A stretch of 32,954 bases of DNA from Rhodospirillales bacterium (lineage in GTDB: Bacteria; Pseudomonadota; Alphaproteobacteria; Rhodospirillales; Defluviicoccaceae): NCBI GenBank assembly GCA_025458035.1, contig JALOTH010000012.1:1-32954 (forward strand), in the 5' to 3' direction. Position 1 is the first letter of the stretch, and each line of letters opens with the position of its first letter. The notes below the pieces were generated by a model. That model was given only the letters and a program-made list of their open reading frames with translations, was not told the origin of the DNA and searched no databases. Below, piece by piece: positions 1-9,970 of this stretch. The translations under genes and the position numbers were made by a program.

Positions 1-882
1 ACTCAGCCGCTTCAGGATGTCGTCAAGCTGTTCGAGCGAACGATAGTGAAGGACGACACTGCCAGCGCCGGCACGATGACGGATTTCGACGGTTAACCCG
101 AGGCGACCGCTCAAGTCCCGTTCCAGCGCGGCGATATCGGCGGTCTTCGCGGCGAGGGCGCCGGGAGCGGACCGGCGCCGCTGCGAACGGGCGGCGGGAC
201 CATCGCCACGGGACTGAGCGACAAGCCGTTCCGTCTGCCGGACATTGAGGGCACGCCGGGCGACGGTGCGGGCGAGGACTTCCGGATCCGCCGCGGCAAG
301 CAGCGCGCGGGCATGCCCCGCCGTCAGCAGGTTGGCGTCGAGCATCGCCTTGACGCCGTCCGGCAGCGCCAGCAGGCGCAGGGTGTTGGCAACGTGGCTG
401 CGGCTCTTGCCGATGCTCTCCGCCAGCGCCTCCTGGGTATGGCCGAATTCGTTGATCAGGCGGCGATAGCCCTCCGCTTCGTCGAGCGGTGACAGATCCT
501 CGCGCTGCAGGTTCTCGATCAGCGCGATTTCCATGGCCTCGCGATCGGACAAGGCCTTGACCACCACCGGCACTTCGTGCAGCTGCGCCAACTGTGCGGC
601 GCGCCAGCGGCGCTCGCCGGCGATGATTTCGAAACGCCCCGCCTCATCGGCCGCGGCACGCACAAGGATCGGCTGCAGGACCCCTTTCGCGGCGATCGAC
701 TGGGCAAGGTCGCGCAGGTCATTTTCGGTCATCCGGCGCCGCGGCTGGAAGCGGCCGGGCCGGAGACTTTCGATTGGCAGCGACCGGGCGCCGGGGGCCG
801 CTGCGCCGGCGTCGGCATCCTCGCCGAGCAGTGCCGAGAGGCCGCGGCCGAGGCTCCGGCTGCGCTTGGTCTCGCCGCTCAC
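1..882 (-). CDS. parB: Chromosome partitioning protein ParB (C-terminus runs off the left edge)
   Basis: Manual minus-strand translation from GTG at 882: VSGETKRSRSLGRGLSALLGED...IESLRPGRFQPRRRMTENDLRDLAQSIAAKGVLQPILVRA...FEIIAGERRWRAAQLAQLHEVPVVVKALSDREAMEIALIENLQREDLSPLDEAEGYRRL... This is the typical ParB/Spo0J N-terminal domain plus HTH. No internal stop; GTGA overlap with parA. It is absent from the ORF track because the frame is open at the edge. Confidence 0.96.
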   Translation of the reverse strand, partial: MSGETKRSRSLGRGLSALLGEDADAGAAAPGARSLPIESLRPGRFQPRRRMTENDLRDLAQSIAAKGVLQPILVRAAADEAGRFEIIAGERRWRAAQLAQLHEVPVVVKALSDREAMEIALIENLQREDLSPLDEAEGYRRLINEFGHTQEALAESIGKSRSHVANTLRLLALPDGVKAMLDANLLTAGHARALLAAADPEVLARTVARRALNVRQTERLVAQSRGDGPAARSQRRRSAPGALAAKTADIAALERDLSGRLGLTVEIRHRAGAGSVVLHYRSLEQLDDILKRLS

Positions 883-1703
883 GGCTGCACCGCAATGCCG
901 TCGCGGCGCAGGACCTCGCCGGCAAGGTGAATGTAGGCCTGCGAGCCCGCACAGTGCGTGTCGTAGACGAGCACCGGCCGGCCGTGCGAGGGGGCTTCGG
1001 AAACGCGCACGTTGCGCGGGATGACGGTGCGGAAGACGCGCTCACCGAAGTGGGCGCGCACATCATTGGCAACCAGCTCGGACAGCTTGTTGCGTTTATC
1101 GAACATCGTTAACACAATACCTTGTATCTGAAGCCGGGAATTGAAGCTGCGGCGGACACGCTCAATGGTCTTCACGAGGTGGCTGACGCCTTCGAGCGCG
1201 AAGAACTCGCACTGCAGCGGCACGAGGACGGCGTCGGCGGCGGCGAGGGCGTTGACGGTGAGCAGCCCCAGCGCCGGCGGACAGTCGATGAAAACGTAAT
1301 CCCAGGCGCCGGCGGCGCCGGCGAGTGCCGCCGTCAGGAACGTTTCCCGTTCCGGCATCGCCACCAGCTCCACCTCGGCTCCCGACAGCTCGACGCCGGA
1401 CGGCACGACCTCAAGGCGGGGAACCAGCGTCGGTCTCGCCGCCGCACGGACCGCCACCTCGCCGATGAGCACCTCATAGCTGCCGGGACGGCGCTGGCCG
1501 TGGGCGACGCCAAGGCCGGTTGAGGCATTGCCCTGCGGGTCGAGATCGAAGACGACGACGCGGCAGCCGGCAGCGGCGAGGGCGGTGCCGAGGTTGATCG
1601 CCGTTGTCGTCTTGCCGACGCCGCCTTTCTGATTGGCGATGGCAATGATTCGCGGGCCAGTACGGGACGGCGCCGGATCTGTCATCGCCGCAGCGGTCAA
1701 CAT
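879..1703 (-). CDS. parA: Chromosome partitioning ATPase ParA/Soj
   Basis: RIIAIANQKGGVGKTTTAINLGTALA deviant Walker A; DYVFIDCPPALGLLTVNAL; adjacent to parB. Confidence 0.97.
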   Translation of the reverse strand: MLTAAAMTDPAPSRTGPRIIAIANQKGGVGKTTTAINLGTALAAAGCRVVVFDLDPQGNASTGLGVAHGQRRPGSYEVLIGEVAVRAAARPTLVPRLEVVPSGVELSGAEVELVAMPERETFLTAALAGAAGAWDYVFIDCPPALGLLTVNALAAADAVLVPLQCEFFALEGVSHLVKTIERVRRSFNSRLQIQGIVLTMFDKRNKLSELVANDVRAHFGERVFRTVIPRNVRVSEAPSHGRPVLVYDTHCAGSQAYIHLAGEVLRRDGIAVQP

Positions 1704-2320
1704 CGCGGTTCAATATCCGTCAGTTGCAGGATGACACCGGCCGCATCGCTGCGGCTGGGATGCATCGTCAGTCGCATTGTCCATGCTACGCCGGCAGCCG
1801 TCAATTCGGCGGTGGCGCCGGCGCCCTTGAGCAGCAGACACTGGCCGGCGGCTCGCAGGATGGGCGCCGCCAATGGCAGGAATTGCGGCAGCGGCTTCAA
1901 CGCGCGTGCCGTGATGACGTCGGCGCTGCGCGGCGCAAGGCTTTCGATGCGAGCGGGCCGAATGCTCACCGCGGTCCCGGTGATGCGCGCCGCCTCGCGG
2001 AGAAAGGCGCACTTGCGCTGATCGCTGTCGACGAGGGTCACCCGGCCGGCGCCAACAATCGCCAGGACGAGGCCAGGAAAGCCGGCACCGCTGCCGAGGT
2101 CGACGATTTCCGGTGCACCGGCCGGAATGAGCGGGCGCAGTTGCGCCGAATCGAGAATATGCCGGCGCCAGGGATCGTCGAGGGTGGAGCGGCCGACGAG
2201 GTTGATCTGGTTCTGCCAGCGGCCGAGAAGTGCCAGGTAGCGGGCGAGCCGGTCCATGACATCGTCGTCGAGGCCGAGGATCGCCTGCACGCCAGCGGCA
2301 TCGAGGGGAGGCTGTTTCAC
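1697..2320 (-). CDS. rsmG: 16S rRNA (guanine527-N7)-methyltransferase RsmG/GidB (GTG start)
   Basis: QINLVGRSTLDDPWRRHILDSAQL...IVDLGSGAGFPGLVLAI SAM-binding motif; located between mnmG and parA. Confidence 0.95.
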   Translation of the reverse strand: MKQPPLDAAGVQAILGLDDDVMDRLARYLALLGRWQNQINLVGRSTLDDPWRRHILDSAQLRPLIPAGAPEIVDLGSGAGFPGLVLAIVGAGRVTLVDSDQRKCAFLREAARITGTAVSIRPARIESLAPRSADVITARALKPLPQFLPLAAPILRAAGQCLLLKGAGATAELTAAGVAWTMRLTMHPSRSDAAGVILQLTDIEPRC

Positions 2321-2328
2321 GTGAAACG
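2313..2328. promoter_or_regulatory. parS-like ParB-binding site TGTTTCACGTGAAACG
   Basis: 15/16 match to the canonical parS palindrome TGTTTCACGTGAAACA; overlaps the rsmG start region, about 1.4 kb from parB. Confidence 0.9.
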
Positions 2329-2338
2329 GCGGGCTCGC

Positions 2339-4198
2339 TCAGCTCGCCGCTGCCTGCTTGCGCACATGGCCCAACACGGCGGCGAGGGCTGCCGGCGTCA
2401 TCCCCGGGATGCGGCTGGCGGCAGCGAGGTCGGCGGGACGGCTGCGTTCCAGCTTTTGCCGCAGTTCCGTCGATAAGCCGGCGATTTCCGTGTAGTCGAG
2501 CGCCTCGGGCAGCCGCGCCGCCGCCTCGCGGCGGAGCGTCCGGATATCCGCTTCCTGCCGCTCCACATAGCCCCGGTAGCGGACATCGGCCTCCAGTTGC
2601 GCGGCGATGGCGGCCGGCACCGCCGCCAGTTCCGGCCAAATCGCGGCGAGCCGGTCAACCGAACATCCGGCGATCGCCAGCAGGTCGAGGGCCGAGCGCC
2701 ACTGGCCGTCGTCATTGACGGTCAACCCGTGCTGCCGCAACGCCGCCGGCGTCAGCCGGCACGCGGCGAGGCGCTGACGCGCCGCCGCCAGCGCCGCGCT
2801 CTTTGCCGCGAACGCCCCGGCCCGCCGGGATCCCACCAGCCCGATGGCCTCGCCCCTCGGCGTCAGCCGCTGATCGGCATTATCGGCACGCAGGCGCAAC
2901 CGGTATTCCGCACGGGAGGTGAACATGCGATAGGGCTCATCGGCGCCGAGCGTGACCAGATCATCGATCATGACGCCGATGTAACTCTCGGCGCGATCCA
3001 TGATGAAGGCACCGCCACCGCCCGCGGTCAGCGCCGCGTTCGCCCCCGCCACCAGCCCCTGGCCAGCGGCTTCCTCGTAACCGGTGGTGCCGTTGATCTG
3101 CCCGGCCAGGAACAGCCGCGGCACCCGCCGGGTTTCCAGCGTCGGCCGCAATTCGCGCGGATCGATGCCGTCATACTCGATGGCGTAGCCGGGCCGCAGC
3201 ATTGTGACCTGCTCCAGTCCCGGGATCGTCCTCAGCAACTCCCGCTGCACATCCGCCGGCAGCGACGTGGAGATGCCGTTGGGGTAGACGGTGTCGTCGT
3301 CCAGCCCCTCCGGCTCCAGGAAGATCTGGTGGCGCTCGCGGTCGGCAAAGCGCATCACCTTGTCCTCGATGGACGGGCAGTAGCGTGGGCCCAGTGAGCG
3401 GATCTGCCCCGTATACAGCGGCGCGCGATGGATGTTGTCCCGGATCAGCGCGTGCGAGCGCGCCGTCGTGCCCGTCAGGTGGCAGACGATCTGCGGCGTC
3501 GTGATCCGCTCGTTCAGAAAGGAGAACGGCGTCGGCGGGTCATCCCCCGGCTGCGTCTCCAGCTCGGCCCAGCGGATGGTGCGGCCATCGAGCCGCGGCG
3601 GCGTCCCGGTCTTCCAGCGGCCGAGACGGAACCCCAGCCGGCGTAGCGCGTAGCTGAGGCCGACGGCTCGCCGGTCTCCCAGCCGCCCCGCCGGCAGCCG
3701 CTGCTCACCGACGTGAATGACCCCGCGCAGGAACGTCCCCGTCGTCACCACCACGGCACCGGCGGCCCACGCCCTGCCGTCATCGGCGATCACACCGGCG
3801 ACATGGCCGGCGCCATCGAGGATCAGGTCCTCGACTGTCATCGCGACGAGGGTCAGGTTGGGCTGCTTCAGCAAGCGCGCCCGCATCGCTCGGCGATAGC
3901 GTTGACGGTCAGCCTGCGCCCGCGGCCCCTGTACCGCCGGCCCGCGCGAGCGGTTGAGCACCCGGAACTGGATCCCGGCGTCGTCGATCACCCGCCCCAT
4001 CAGCCCGTCGAGGGCATCGATCTCGCGCACAAGCTGCCCCTTGGCAAGGCCGCCGATGGCCGGATTGCACGACATCTCACCGATCGTATCGAGACGCTGT
4101 GTCGCCAGCAGCGTCCGCGCACCGAGGCGCGCTGCCGCCGCCGCCGCTTCGCAGCCGGCATGGCCACCGCCAACGACGATGACGTCGTATCGCTCCAT
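2339..4198 (-). CDS. mnmG: tRNA uridine-5-carboxymethylaminomethyl modification enzyme MnmG/GidA
   Basis: [23 protein letters not shown]...[29 protein letters not shown]...[24 protein letters not shown]. Confidence 0.98.
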   Translation of the reverse strand: MERYDVIVVGGGHAGCEAAAAAARLGARTLLATQRLDTIGEMSCNPAIGGLAKGQLVREIDALDGLMGRVIDDAGIQFRVLNRSRGPAVQGPRAQADRQRYRRAMRARLLKQPNLTLVAMTVEDLILDGAGHVAGVIADDGRAWAAGAVVVTTGTFLRGVIHVGEQRLPAGRLGDRRAVGLSYALRRLGFRLGRWKTGTPPRLDGRTIRWAELETQPGDDPPTPFSFLNERITTPQIVCHLTGTTARSHALIRDNIHRAPLYTGQIRSLGPRYCPSIEDKVMRFADRERHQIFLEPEGLDDDTVYPNGISTSLPADVQRELLRTIPGLEQVTMLRPGYAIEYDGIDPRELRPTLETRRVPRLFLAGQINGTTGYEEAAGQGLVAGANAALTAGGGGAFIMDRAESYIGVMIDDLVTLGADEPYRMFTSRAEYRLRLRADNADQRLTPRGEAIGLVGSRRAGAFAAKSAALAAARQRLAACRLTPAALRQHGLTVNDDGQWRSALDLLAIAGCSVDRLAAIWPELAAVPAAIAAQLEADVRYRGYVERQEADIRTLRREAAARLPEALDYTEIAGLSTELRQKLERSRPADLAAASRIPGMTPAALAAVLGHVRKQAAAS

Positions 4199-4212
4199 CT
4201 CGCCCCGCTTAG

Positions 4213-4228
4213 TGTTTCCCGTGAAACA
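4213..4228. promoter_or_regulatory. parS-like site TGTTTCCCGTGAAACA
   Basis: 15/16 match to canonical parS (one central substitution), in the mnmE/mnmG intergenic gap. Confidence 0.85.
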
Positions 4229-4231
4229 TCG

Positions 4232-5563
4232 CTACTTGCCGATACAAAAGTCCCGGAACACCACGTCCAGAAGCTCGTCGATGTCGATACGCCCGGTGAT
4301 CCGGCCGAGGGCAACCGCCGCCGCCCGCAATTCTTCCGCCCGCTCCTCGACCGCGCTCACGGTCAGCGCCCGCCGTAGCGCCTGCTGGCATTGCTCCAGC
4401 CCATGGCGATGGCGCTCGCGCGTCAACGCGGGCGCCTCGCCAACACCAAAGCGCTGGGCCAGGCGTTCCGTCATCACCGCCACCAGCCGATCCAGTCCAG
4501 CGCCGGTGACCGCCGAGACCGCGAGCGCCGGCCGGCCGCTCACCTGCGGTGCCGGCGGCAGCGCATGACAGTCCGACTTGCTGATGACGACGATCGCCTC
4601 GCTCCCCGCAAGTTCGGCGACCTCGTCCTCGACATGCGGGAATCGCGCGCCGTCGATCACCACCAGCCTCAGCTCCGCCGCCGCCGCCCGCCGCCGCGCC
4701 CGGCGCACGCCCTCCTCCTCCACCGGGTCGCCGCCCGCCCGCAGCCCGGCGGTATCCGCCAAGATCACCGGGTAGCCGCCGATGTCGAGAGCCACCTCGA
4801 CGACATCGCGGGTCGTGCCGGGATGGGCCGAGACGATCGCCGCCTCACGGCCGGCCAGGGCGTTCAGAAGACTTGATTTGCCGGCATTGGGAGCGCCGAC
4901 GATGGCCACATCGACGCCGTCGCGCAGCCGTTGGCCGCGTCGCCCGTCCTTGAGATGGCGTTCGATCTCCGCCGCCAGCGCCGTCACTCCAGCGACCACC
5001 CCGCGATCCACTCCCTCCGGCAGCTCCTCGTCCGCAAAGTCGATAACCGCTTCAAGGTGAGCGGACAAGGCGATCAGCCGCGCCCGCCACGTCTCGTAGC
5101 GGGCGCCGAGTGCCCCCTGCATCTGCATCAGCGCCTGCCGCCGTTGCGCCGCCGTCTCCGCCGCCACCAGATCGCCGACGGCTTCCGCCTGCGTCAAATC
5201 CAGCCGGCCGTTGACGAAGGCGCGGCGGGTGAACTCGCCGGCGGCGGCGGGGCGCAAGCCCGGGACCGCCGCCAACGCCGCCAGCACCGCCTCCGTGCAC
5301 GCACGCCCCCCGTGAACGTGGAACTCCGCCACGTCTTCCCCGGTTGCCGATGCCGGCGACGCAAACCAGAGGACCAGGCCGCGATCCAGAACCTCGCCGT
5401 CGGCGCTGCGCAACGTGCGCAACCCCGCGCGGCGCGGCGCGTCCGGCGGCGCACCGGTCAGGCCGCGGATCGCCGCCGCCGCCGCCGGCCCGCTGACGCG
5501 AATGACCGCGACGGCACCGCGAGCCCGCCCCGAACTCAGCGCGAAGATCGTCTCATCGGTCAT
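4232..5563 (-). CDS. mnmE: tRNA modification GTPase MnmE/TrmE
   Basis: [28 protein letters not shown]...GAPNAGKSSLLNALAG...DTAGLR...C-terminal FCIGK. The ORF extends to 5611, but the conserved N-terminus starts at 5563. Confidence 0.97.
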   Translation of the reverse strand: MTDETIFALSSGRARGAVAVIRVSGPAAAAAIRGLTGAPPDAPRRAGLRTLRSADGEVLDRGLVLWFASPASATGEDVAEFHVHGGRACTEAVLAALAAVPGLRPAAAGEFTRRAFVNGRLDLTQAEAVGDLVAAETAAQRRQALMQMQGALGARYETWRARLIALSAHLEAVIDFADEELPEGVDRGVVAGVTALAAEIERHLKDGRRGQRLRDGVDVAIVGAPNAGKSSLLNALAGREAAIVSAHPGTTRDVVEVALDIGGYPVILADTAGLRAGGDPVEEEGVRRARRRAAAAELRLVVIDGARFPHVEDEVAELAGSEAIVVISKSDCHALPPAPQVSGRPALAVSAVTGAGLDRLVAVMTERLAQRFGVGEAPALTRERHRHGLEQCQQALRRALTVSAVEERAEELRAAAVALGRITGRIDIDELLDVVFRDFCIGK

Positions 5564-5960
5564 CGGCCGCCGCGGCCGCGGTCGATGCCGGCTGCCGCGC
5601 GGCGATGTCATCCGCCGTCTGATCCTGCGGCATCATCATCAGCCGTTCGATCCGCTCGCCACGGCACAGATGGCGCAGCAGAATCTCATCGACGTCGTCC
5701 CGGGTGCGGCACTGATACCAGATGCCTTCCGGATAGATGACCACCGACGGCCCAAGTTCACAGCGATCAAGACACCCCGCGGCGTTGATCCGGACGTCGC
5801 TGAGACCGAGTTCCTTGGCGCGGGCCTTCATGTAATCGCGAAGCTTCACCGAACCCCGCCGCGCGCACGACCCGCGCCCGTGGCCGGCCGGCCGTTCGTT
5901 GGTGCAACAGAAAACGTGGCAGCGATAAAACGGTCTGGGATCGCCCGGCAGCGCGCTCAC
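5553..5960 (-). CDS. (2Fe-2S) thioredoxin-like ferredoxin domain protein
   Basis: GTG start at 5960 overlaps the upstream stop (GTGA). Sequence [22 protein letters not shown]...[25 protein letters not shown] has the four-Cys pattern of thioredoxin-like 2Fe-2S ferredoxins. Confidence 0.88.
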   Translation of the reverse strand: MSALPGDPRPFYRCHVFCCTNERPAGHGRGSCARRGSVKLRDYMKARAKELGLSDVRINAAGCLDRCELGPSVVIYPEGIWYQCRTRDDVDEILLRHLCRGERIERLMMMPQDQTADDIAARQPASTAAAAADDR

Positions 5961-6232
5961 GTGCCCTTGGTCCCGCCGTCCACGGTCTTGCCGGCGGCGC
6001 CCGCCGCGCTGGACAGCTTCGACCACAGGAACTTCTGCCATTGCTCGAGGCCCTGGATGCCCGCCGGCAGCCACATGCTGAACAGCGCCTCCGGTTCCAT
6101 GGCGGCAAGCGTCTTTTTCATCCGCGCCTCGATCTGCGCCATCAGCGCTTCCTGCATCGGTTTGACGTCCGGCAGACCGAACAGCGTCCGAGCCTCTTCG
6201 GGCGTGCAGTCGATGTCGATATGGATCTTCAT
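5957..6232 (-). CDS. DUF6489-like small conserved protein
   Basis: [38 protein letters not shown]...; resembles small conserved alphaproteobacterial proteins of this type; overlaps the ferredoxin start. Confidence 0.75.
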   Translation of the reverse strand: MKIHIDIDCTPEEARTLFGLPDVKPMQEALMAQIEARMKKTLAAMEPEALFSMWLPAGIQGLEQWQKFLWSKLSSAAGAAGKTVDGGTKGT

Positions 6233-6367
6233 GTGTTGCCACTCCAGGACTGGGTGCCGGCCGGCCGCAGCCTTGCCGCCCCTCGCACCATGCCCAAGTT
6301 ATGCAATAGGACTTGCGCGCGCAACGGTGTGACCGGGTCGCGTTCACCATCATCGGGGATCTTCGTC

Positions 6368-8431
6368 ATGACCGGCTCATCAACCACCCTCGCGCCCGCT
6401 TCCGGCAATCGCCTTGCCGCGGAAACCAGCCCCTACCTCCGTCAGCACGCCAACAATCCCGTTCATTGGCGGGCTTGGGACGCGGAAGCCCTGGCCGAAG
6501 CGAAGCGGCTGGACCGGCCGATCCTGTTGTCGATCGGCTATGCCGCCTGCCACTGGTGCCATGTCATGGCCCATGAAAGCTTCGAGGATGACGCCATCGC
6601 CGAGTTGATGAATGGCCTGTTCATCAACATCAAGGTGGACCGGGAGGAGCGTCCCGACCTCGACGCCCTATACCAGTCGGCGCTGGCGATGATGGGTGAA
6701 CACGGTGGCTGGCCATTGACGATGTTTCTGACCCCCGATGGCGAACCGTTCTGGGGCGGCACCTACTTTCCCCCGGAGCCGCGCTACGGCCGTCCCGGCT
6801 TCGGTCAGGTTCTGCGCCACGTTGCCACCCTTTACCGCAACGATGCCGCCGCCATCGCCAAGAACGTCGCCGCACTGCGCGAGGGGTTCGTGAAGCTGGC
6901 AACCCCCAATGCGGGCTCCGGCCTGTCCGTCGCCCTGCTCGACGAGGCGGCGAGTTCCGCCTTCCGCCTCATTGATCCGATCCGGGGTGGCACCGCCGGC
7001 GCGCCGAAGTTCCCGCAGCCGATCCTGCTGCGGCTGCTATGGCGAGCGTACCTTCGGACCCGACGCAATCTGTTTTCCGACGCCGTGACGCTGACCCTCG
7101 ACGCCCTCTGCCAGGGCGGCATCTATGACCACCTGGGCGGCGGCTTTGCCCGCTACTCCACCGACGTCGACTGGCTTGTGCCGCATTTCGAGAAGATGCT
7201 GTACGACAACGCGCTGCTGGTCTCGCTGCTGACGGAAGTGTGGCAGGAGACCGCCCGCCCGCTCTACGCCGTGCGCATCGCCGAAACGGTGCAATGGGTG
7301 CTGACCGAGATGGCGGTCACCGCTGACGACGGCGCGACGGCTTTCGCCTCCGCCCTCGATGCGGACTCCGAAGGCGAGGAGGGCCGTTACTACGTTTGGG
7401 ATGCCGCCGAGATCGAGGCGATCCTGGGCGCCGACGCCCCCCTGTTCGCCCGCACCTACCACGTGACGCCGGCGGGCAACTGGGAAGGCCGAACGATTCT
7501 GCATCGCGATCGGTCCGCGGGCCTGTTGTCAGAGGCCGAGGAACGGCGGCTCGCCGATGCGCGCACGCGCCTGCTCGCCGCCCGCTGGCAACGGGTGCCG
7601 CCGGCCCGCGACCACAAGGTGCTCGCCGACTGGAACGGCATGATGATCCGCGCTCTTGCGGACGCCGCGCCCGTGTTCGACCGCGCCGATTGGCTGGCCG
7701 CCGCCCGCTCGGCCTTTGCGTTCATCTGTCGCCACCTCACCGCCGCCGATGGCCGCTTGTTGCACACATGGTGCGACGGTAAGGCCCGCCACCCGGCGAC
7801 GATCGAAGACTACGCGCAGATGGCGGCGGCGGCGCTGGCGCTTCATCAGACGACGGCGGAACCGGTCTTCCTCGACCGCGCCGTCGCGTGGGTCGATATC
7901 GCCGACCGCCACTATTGGGATCACGTCCTCGGCGGCTATTTCCTGTCCGCCGACGACACGACGGACATCATCAGCCGCTCCAAGCCGATCGCCGATAATG
8001 CGACGCCATCGGGCAACGGTGCGATGCTGGAAGTGCTCGCGCGGCTGTTCCTTCTCACCGGCGAGGACCGCTATGGCGAACGGGCCGAGGATCTCGCCCG
8101 GCTGTTTTCGGGCGATCATCTGCAATATCTGCTTGGCATCCCTGGCCTGCTGACCCACTACGAGCTGCTGGCCAGCTCGCTGCAGGTGGTGATCATCGGC
8201 ACGGCGGACGATCCGGCAACGGCAGCATTGCATCGCACCGCCGTCACCGCCGCCGTCCCCAACCGCGTCGTCAGCGTCGTTGCCCCCGGCACGGCGCTCC
8301 CCGCCGGCCATCCGGCGGCCGGCCGTGACGCCATCCAAGGCCGGCCCACCGCCTACGTCTGCCGGGCGATGGTCTGCGGCCTGCCCATCACCTCGACAGA
8401 GGCGTTGCGCGCGGCCCTGCTGGCGACTTAG
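6368..8431 (+). CDS. Thioredoxin domain-containing protein, DUF255/YyaL (spermatogenesis-associated protein 20) family
   Basis: [29 protein letters not shown]...[20 protein letters not shown]...[14 protein letters not shown] hallmark motifs. The upstream extension of the ORF to 6041 is not family-like. Confidence 0.95.
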   Translation: MTGSSTTLAPASGNRLAAETSPYLRQHANNPVHWRAWDAEALAEAKRLDRPILLSIGYAACHWCHVMAHESFEDDAIAELMNGLFINIKVDREERPDLDALYQSALAMMGEHGGWPLTMFLTPDGEPFWGGTYFPPEPRYGRPGFGQVLRHVATLYRNDAAAIAKNVAALREGFVKLATPNAGSGLSVALLDEAASSAFRLIDPIRGGTAGAPKFPQPILLRLLWRAYLRTRRNLFSDAVTLTLDALCQGGIYDHLGGGFARYSTDVDWLVPHFEKMLYDNALLVSLLTEVWQETARPLYAVRIAETVQWVLTEMAVTADDGATAFASALDADSEGEEGRYYVWDAAEIEAILGADAPLFARTYHVTPAGNWEGRTILHRDRSAGLLSEAEERRLADARTRLLAARWQRVPPARDHKVLADWNGMMIRALADAAPVFDRADWLAAARSAFAFICRHLTAADGRLLHTWCDGKARHPATIEDYAQMAAAALALHQTTAEPVFLDRAVAWVDIADRHYWDHVLGGYFLSADDTTDIISRSKPIADNATPSGNGAMLEVLARLFLLTGEDRYGERAEDLARLFSGDHLQYLLGIPGLLTHYELLASSLQVVIIGTADDPATAALHRTAVTAAVPNRVVSVVAPGTALPAGHPAAGRDAIQGRPTAYVCRAMVCGLPITSTEALRAALLAT

Positions 8432-8442
8432 CCTTGCCGACC

Positions 8443-8913
8443 ATGGCTCACGTTTCGCTGCACAGCCCGTTCGGCTCACTCACCGTGTTCGAGGAAGACG
8501 GCGTCCTGGTCGCCCTGGAATGGGGCTGGTCGCCGGCCGCCGGCGTGTCGTCCGTTCTCGATCGGGCCATCCGGCAACTGGAAGCCTACTTCGACGGAGC
8601 CCTGACCGGCTTCGAGCTGCCGCTCGCCGCGGCGGCAACGCCGTTTCAGGCCCGCATGCGCGCCGCCATGGTTGCGATTCCCTATGGCGAGACCGTCAGC
8701 TATGGCGACCTCGCCCGCTGGCTCGGCAGTGCACCCCGGGCCGTCGGCCGGGCCTGCGCCCGCAATCCGCTTCCGGTGATCGTCCCCTGTCACCGGGTGC
8801 TTGCCGGCGGTGGCCGGATCGGCGGCTATTCCGGCGGCGTGGGCATCGAGACCAAGCGCGCGTTGCTGCGCCTCGAGGGCTGTCGCGGTGACCGCGAGAT
8901 CGTTGCATCCTGA
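8443..8913 (+). CDS. Methylated-DNA--[protein]-cysteine S-methyltransferase
   Basis: IPYGETVSYGDLARWLGSAPRAVGRACARNPLPVIVPCHRVLAGGGRIGGYSGG with the PCHR active site. Confidence 0.95.
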   Translation: MAHVSLHSPFGSLTVFEEDGVLVALEWGWSPAAGVSSVLDRAIRQLEAYFDGALTGFELPLAAAATPFQARMRAAMVAIPYGETVSYGDLARWLGSAPRAVGRACARNPLPVIVPCHRVLAGGGRIGGYSGGVGIETKRALLRLEGCRGDREIVAS

Positions 8914-8973
8914 CGGCTGTCACCGCAAACTCGGCGTCGCCGCGCCCGCCATTCGCTGTTGAAGGAGCCGCCG

Positions 8974-9951
8974 ATGCCGCACGCCATCCGCATTCACGCC
9001 TACGGCGGCCCCGAACAGTTGCGCTGGGAAGAGATCGAGGTCGGCGAGCCGGGACCGGGGCAGGTGCGGCTGAAGCAGACCGCCGTCGGCCTCAATTACA
9101 TCGATACCTATCACCGCACCGGGCTTTATCCGCTGCCGGCGCTGCCCGGCGTCCTTGGCATGGAGGCGGCCGGTATCGTCGACGCAGTGGGACCGGGGGT
9201 GACGGAATTCGTGCCCGGCAGCCGCGCCGCCTATGCCTCGCCGCCGCCGGGAGCCTACGCTGAAGTCCGGCTGGTGGCCGCTGACCGGCTGGTGCCGGTC
9301 CCCGATGACGTCAGCGACGAGCAGGCGGCCGCCGTCCTGTTGCAGGGAATGACCGCGTGGTACCTGCTGCGCCGCACGTATCCGGTGAAAGCCGGCGATA
9401 CGATCCTGATCCATGCGGCCGCGGGCGGCGTCGGCCTCATGGTGTGCCAGTGGGCGAAGGCCCTCGGCGCGACCGTGATCGGCACCGTCAGTTCGGACGA
9501 CAAGGCGGCGCTCGCCCATGCCAACGGCTGCGATCATCCGATTGTCTACACCCGGGAAGACGTCGTTGCGCGGGTGCGGGCGCTGACGCACGGCGAGGGT
9601 GTGCCCGTCGTCTACGACAGCGTCGGCAAGGACACCTTCACCGCATCGCTGGACTGCCTGCGCCCGTTGGGGCTGATGGTCAGTTTTGGCAACGCATCGG
9701 GGGCGGTGCCGCCATTCGAGCCAGCGATCCTGGCACAGAAAGGCTCGCTGTTCCTGACGCGCCCGACCCTTTTCCACTACACGTCGAATCGGCGAGAGCT
9801 TCTCGCCGCTGCCAGCGAACTGTTTGCGGTTCTGCGCTCTGGCGCGGTGCGCATTCACCTCAACCAGCGCTACCCCTTGAAGGATGCCGCGGTGGCGCAT
9901 CGCGACATTGAGGCCCGCCGCACCACCGGCTCCACCGTGCTGATCCCGTAA
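8974..9951 (+). CDS. Quinone oxidoreductase, zinc-independent MDR family (Qor-like)
   Basis: MPHAIRIHAYGGPEQLRWEEIEVGEPGPGQVRLKQTAVGLNYIDTYHRTGLYP...AAAGGVGLMVCQWAKALGATVIGTVSS; GAAGGAG Shine-Dalgarno before ATG 8974. Confidence 0.95.
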   Translation: MPHAIRIHAYGGPEQLRWEEIEVGEPGPGQVRLKQTAVGLNYIDTYHRTGLYPLPALPGVLGMEAAGIVDAVGPGVTEFVPGSRAAYASPPPGAYAEVRLVAADRLVPVPDDVSDEQAAAVLLQGMTAWYLLRRTYPVKAGDTILIHAAAGGVGLMVCQWAKALGATVIGTVSSDDKAALAHANGCDHPIVYTREDVVARVRALTHGEGVPVVYDSVGKDTFTASLDCLRPLGLMVSFGNASGAVPPFEPAILAQKGSLFLTRPTLFHYTSNRRELLAAASELFAVLRSGAVRIHLNQRYPLKDAAVAHRDIEARRTTGSTVLIP

Positions 9952-9970
9952 GGACCAACATCAACGGCGG

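Noticed and set aside
6041-6367. Upstream extension of the DUF255 ORF
   Set aside because: Antisense to DUF6489 and not family-like; conserved N-terminus begins near ATG 6368.
7529-8479. 316-aa minus-strand ORF antisense to the DUF255 gene
   Set aside because: Shadow ORF of GC-rich codon usage; low-complexity RR/GG/AVE composition.
8920-9900. 326-aa minus-strand ORF antisense to the quinone oxidoreductase
   Set aside because: Shadow ORF typical of high GC; Arg/His/Gly/Gln-rich with no family motif, and opposite a well-conserved gene.
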